Both the position numbers and the translations under genes were made by a program. This document shows, in pieces, positions 5,728 through 7,077 of a DNA stretch of 7,077 nucleotides (positions are counted from its first letter, which is position 1; every line of letters starts with the position of its first letter). The notes under the pieces are model-generated. The model saw only the letters and a program-made list of their open reading frames with translations, searched no databases and was not told the DNA's origin. The stretch covers positions 1 to 7,077 of the forward strand of contig PMKA01000537.1 of the NCBI GenBank assembly GCA_003157575.1, written 5' to 3'. This stretch comes from Opitutia bacterium. GTDB taxonomy: Bacteria; Verrucomicrobiota; Verrucomicrobiia; Opitutales; Opitutaceae.

Positions 5728-6903
5728 ATGCACAAGTCCGACCCCAATGGCGCCGGCCATTTGCTTGGGAAGCTGGAGGGCGAAGCCCGGCAGGTTCCCA
5801 GGCATCTACATTTCGTGCAGTCGCTGGAACTGCAACAGGGGGCCGGTTTGGGGCTGTCGGCGTTGCAATTGCACCTGGCTTTGCAGGGGCTGGGGCACGA
5901 ATCGCGTTTGCTCACGACGCGGGGAGGACCGGCGTCAGCAGTGTTGCCTGGAGTCTGCGAATTCACGCGCCGTGGGCCGGACAGGCTATTCTTCGCGCCC
6001 GGCCTCGGCCGGGCCGCGGCGGATTGGCTCGGAGGCGGCGATGCGGTGGTCCACGGGCATGGCTTTTATGTCTGGCCAAACGCTGTGGTCGGCTGGATGG
6101 CAAGACGCCACGGGGTCCCGTTAGTATATCATCCTCAGGGTATGCTTGATCCTTGGATTTTACGCCGTTCGCGCGGCAAGAAGCGGGTGGCACACTGGCT
6201 ATTCGAGGATGCCAACTTCCGTGCGGTTCGGCTTTGGCGCGCGGTCAGTGCGCGCGAGGCGGATCAGGTGCGCGCGCAAGGCATTCACGCTCCGGTGATC
6301 GTGGTTCCAAACGGCATCGACATGGCGCCTTTCGGTGGAGACCGCAATCCGGCGCGACCGGTGAGGCAGGCGCTGTTCCTCGGCCGGGTGCATCCAAAAA
6401 AGGGGCTCGACCTGCTGGTGGCGGCGTGGGCCAAGCTCGGTGCGGCTGCGCGGGAATGGGAACTTGTGATCGCGGGGCCGGATGAGAATGGCTATCGCGC
6501 CGTGATCGAGGGGCAGGTGCGCGCGGCTGGCCTGGAGGGTGTGGTGCGCTTTGTCGGCCCGGTGTCGGGTGCGGCCAAGATCGCGCAACTGGCCGCGGCC
6601 GAGTTGTTTGTATTGACGTCCTACTCCGAGGGTTTTCCGATGGCCGTGCTCGAGGCCATGGCCAGTGGCGTCCCGGTGCTCGCGACAGAGGAGTGTAATT
6701 TCCCGGACGTCGCCGCGCACGAGGCGGGCTGGCTCTGCCGGGCGGAGGCAGAGGCCGTGGCCACGACGCTACGCCAGGCGATCGAGGCGGGCGACGACGA
6801 ACGCACCCAACGCGGGCGTCTGGGACGGCAGCTCGTCGAGGGGAGATATTCATGGTCGCAGCTGGCGGCTGAGTTGCACTCGGCCTGCGCTGATTTGTTA
6901 TAG
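5728..6903 (+). CDS. GT4-type glycosyltransferase, polysaccharide biosynthesis
   Basis: A 391-residue GT-B glycosyltransferase of normal GT4 length. The N-terminal domain begins RHLHFVQSLELQQGAGLG (25-42), with the glycine-rich loop typical of the fold, and contains VVHGHGFYVWP (107-117) and YHPQGMLDPW (134-143), a pattern I associate with exopolysaccharide transferases, then VVPNGID (192-198). The donor domain opens with LFLGRVHPKKG (216-226; R220 and K225 as likely phosphate contacts). EX7E is intact: EGFPMAVLE, Glu301 to Glu309, then AMASGVPVLA. I choose ATG 5728 because GGAAG at 5716-5720 lies seven bases upstream and the fold begins about 25 residues later. The frame is open back to 5491, but that stretch crosses the repeat at 5572-5671 and overlaps the preceding gene, so it is not credible coding sequence. 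The 173-base gap from the preceding gene allows co-transcription through the repeat. No membrane segment is seen. Donor sugar unknown. Confidence 0.92.
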   Translation: MHKSDPNGAGHLLGKLEGEARQVPRHLHFVQSLELQQGAGLGLSALQLHLALQGLGHESRLLTTRGGPASAVLPGVCEFTRRGPDRLFFAPGLGRAAADWLGGGDAVVHGHGFYVWPNAVVGWMARRHGVPLVYHPQGMLDPWILRRSRGKKRVAHWLFEDANFRAVRLWRAVSAREADQVRAQGIHAPVIVVPNGIDMAPFGGDRNPARPVRQALFLGRVHPKKGLDLLVAAWAKLGAAAREWELVIAGPDENGYRAVIEGQVRAAGLEGVVRFVGPVSGAAKIAQLAAAELFVLTSYSEGFPMAVLEAMASGVPVLATEECNFPDVAAHEAGWLCRAEAEAVATTLRQAIEAGDDERTQRGRLGRQLVEGRYSWSQLAAELHSACADLL

Positions 6904-6952
6904 CGCTGCTCACAATGCGGCCCACAAAGCCGGATTAATGCAGTCGGCCACG

Positions 6953-7001
6953 CCTTACGAATGATGCGGGAGATCACCAAACGGTGTGTAGGGCCGGCGC
7001 T
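6953..7001 (+). repeat. Dispersed repeat, copy B (pairs with 1271-1319)
   Basis: It aligns gaplessly to 1271-1319 with 40 of 49 identities and keeps the full TGTAGGGCCGGCGCT end. It lies 49 bases after the stop of the last glycosyltransferase gene. CACC (6975-6978) and GGTG (6983-6986) form a small dyad, only partly kept in copy A. Homology to copy A resumes at 7034-7045 (TCGCCGTGCCAC against TCGCCGGGCCAC at 1322-1333, 11 of 12), so copy B is really 6953-7045 with extra bases in the hairpin loop. The 49 bases between the gene and the repeat hold nothing I recognise. Confidence 0.8.
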
Positions 7002-7033
7002 GGCCTGTCCTCCATAGGCTTGGCGAAGGAGGA
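7002..7033. repeat. TCCTCC/GGAGGA hairpin element inside copy B
   Basis: TCCTCC (7008-7013) pairs with GGAGGA (7028-7033) around a 14-base loop containing AGGCTTGGCG. The TCCTCC, about 14 bases, GGAGGA pattern is one I recall as a dispersed hairpin repeat in environmental bacterial genomes. It sits where copy A has only two bases (1320-1321), inside the loop of the REP-like hairpin. The bases after 7045 to the window end show nothing recognisable. Confidence 0.6.
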
Positions 7034-7077
7034 TCGCCGTGCCACAGCCTATTAGGGAAACGGCCCGCCGACAAGCC

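Noticed and set aside
5551..5805. 84-codon minus-strand frame containing a GPERSRG-like segment
   Set aside because: That peptide is the translation of the palindromic insert 5617-5656; such peptides are common artefacts of repeat translation.
6245..6925. 226-codon minus-strand frame opposite the last glycosyltransferase gene
   Set aside because: Arg/Pro-rich low-complexity translation typical of the antisense of high-GC genes; the plus strand has an intact GT4 motif set.

Overview
The window is a fragment of a bacterial surface- or exopolysaccharide biosynthesis locus. All the genes I can support lie on the + strand. In order they are a GT4-type glycosyltransferase (45-1259), a probably exported right-handed beta-helix protein of the pectate-lyase-3 type (1525-3114), a 766-residue protein made of two complete GT-B glycosyltransferases fused head to tail (3254-5554), and another GT4-type glycosyltransferase (best start 5728, end 6903). 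There are therefore four glycosyltransferase modules and one candidate polysaccharide-modifying enzyme in about 7 kb. No flippase, polymerase, priming transferase or export gene falls inside the window, so the polymer and the lipid carrier cannot be named.

The organism is high-GC (about 60% by eye) and Gram-negative-like. The gaps between genes are packed with short palindromic repeats of kinds I recall from environmental bacteria with REP-rich genomes. Opitutales/Verrucomicrobiota would fit, and gammaproteobacteria are possible. This placement rests on recall of repeat types and general protein style, not on a marker gene, and is low confidence.

Layout: 1-44 is a short leader with a small hairpin. 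1260-1524 is a mosaic of repeat fragments with no gene I can support. 3115-3253 holds a hairpin, a strong ribosome-binding site and a possible 27-codon leader peptide that overlaps the start of the fused glycosyltransferase gene. 5555-5727 is almost filled by a 100-bp composite palindrome. 6904-7077 holds a second copy of the repeat found after the first gene, itself interrupted by another hairpin. No hairpin in the window is followed by a clear T-tract, so I call no Rho-independent terminator.

Functionally, the glycosyltransferases would act on the cytoplasmic face of the inner membrane, adding sugars from nucleotide-sugar donors to a lipid-linked repeat unit. The beta-helix protein would act after export, cutting or modifying the polymer. 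The most notable features are the double glycosyltransferase, whose first half lacks both glutamates of the EX7E motif while the second half keeps them, and two independent cases of one palindromic repeat sitting inside another: 5617-5656 inside 5572-5671, and about 7002-7033 inside 6953-7045. The first can be read almost to the base because the split arm still matches its partner.
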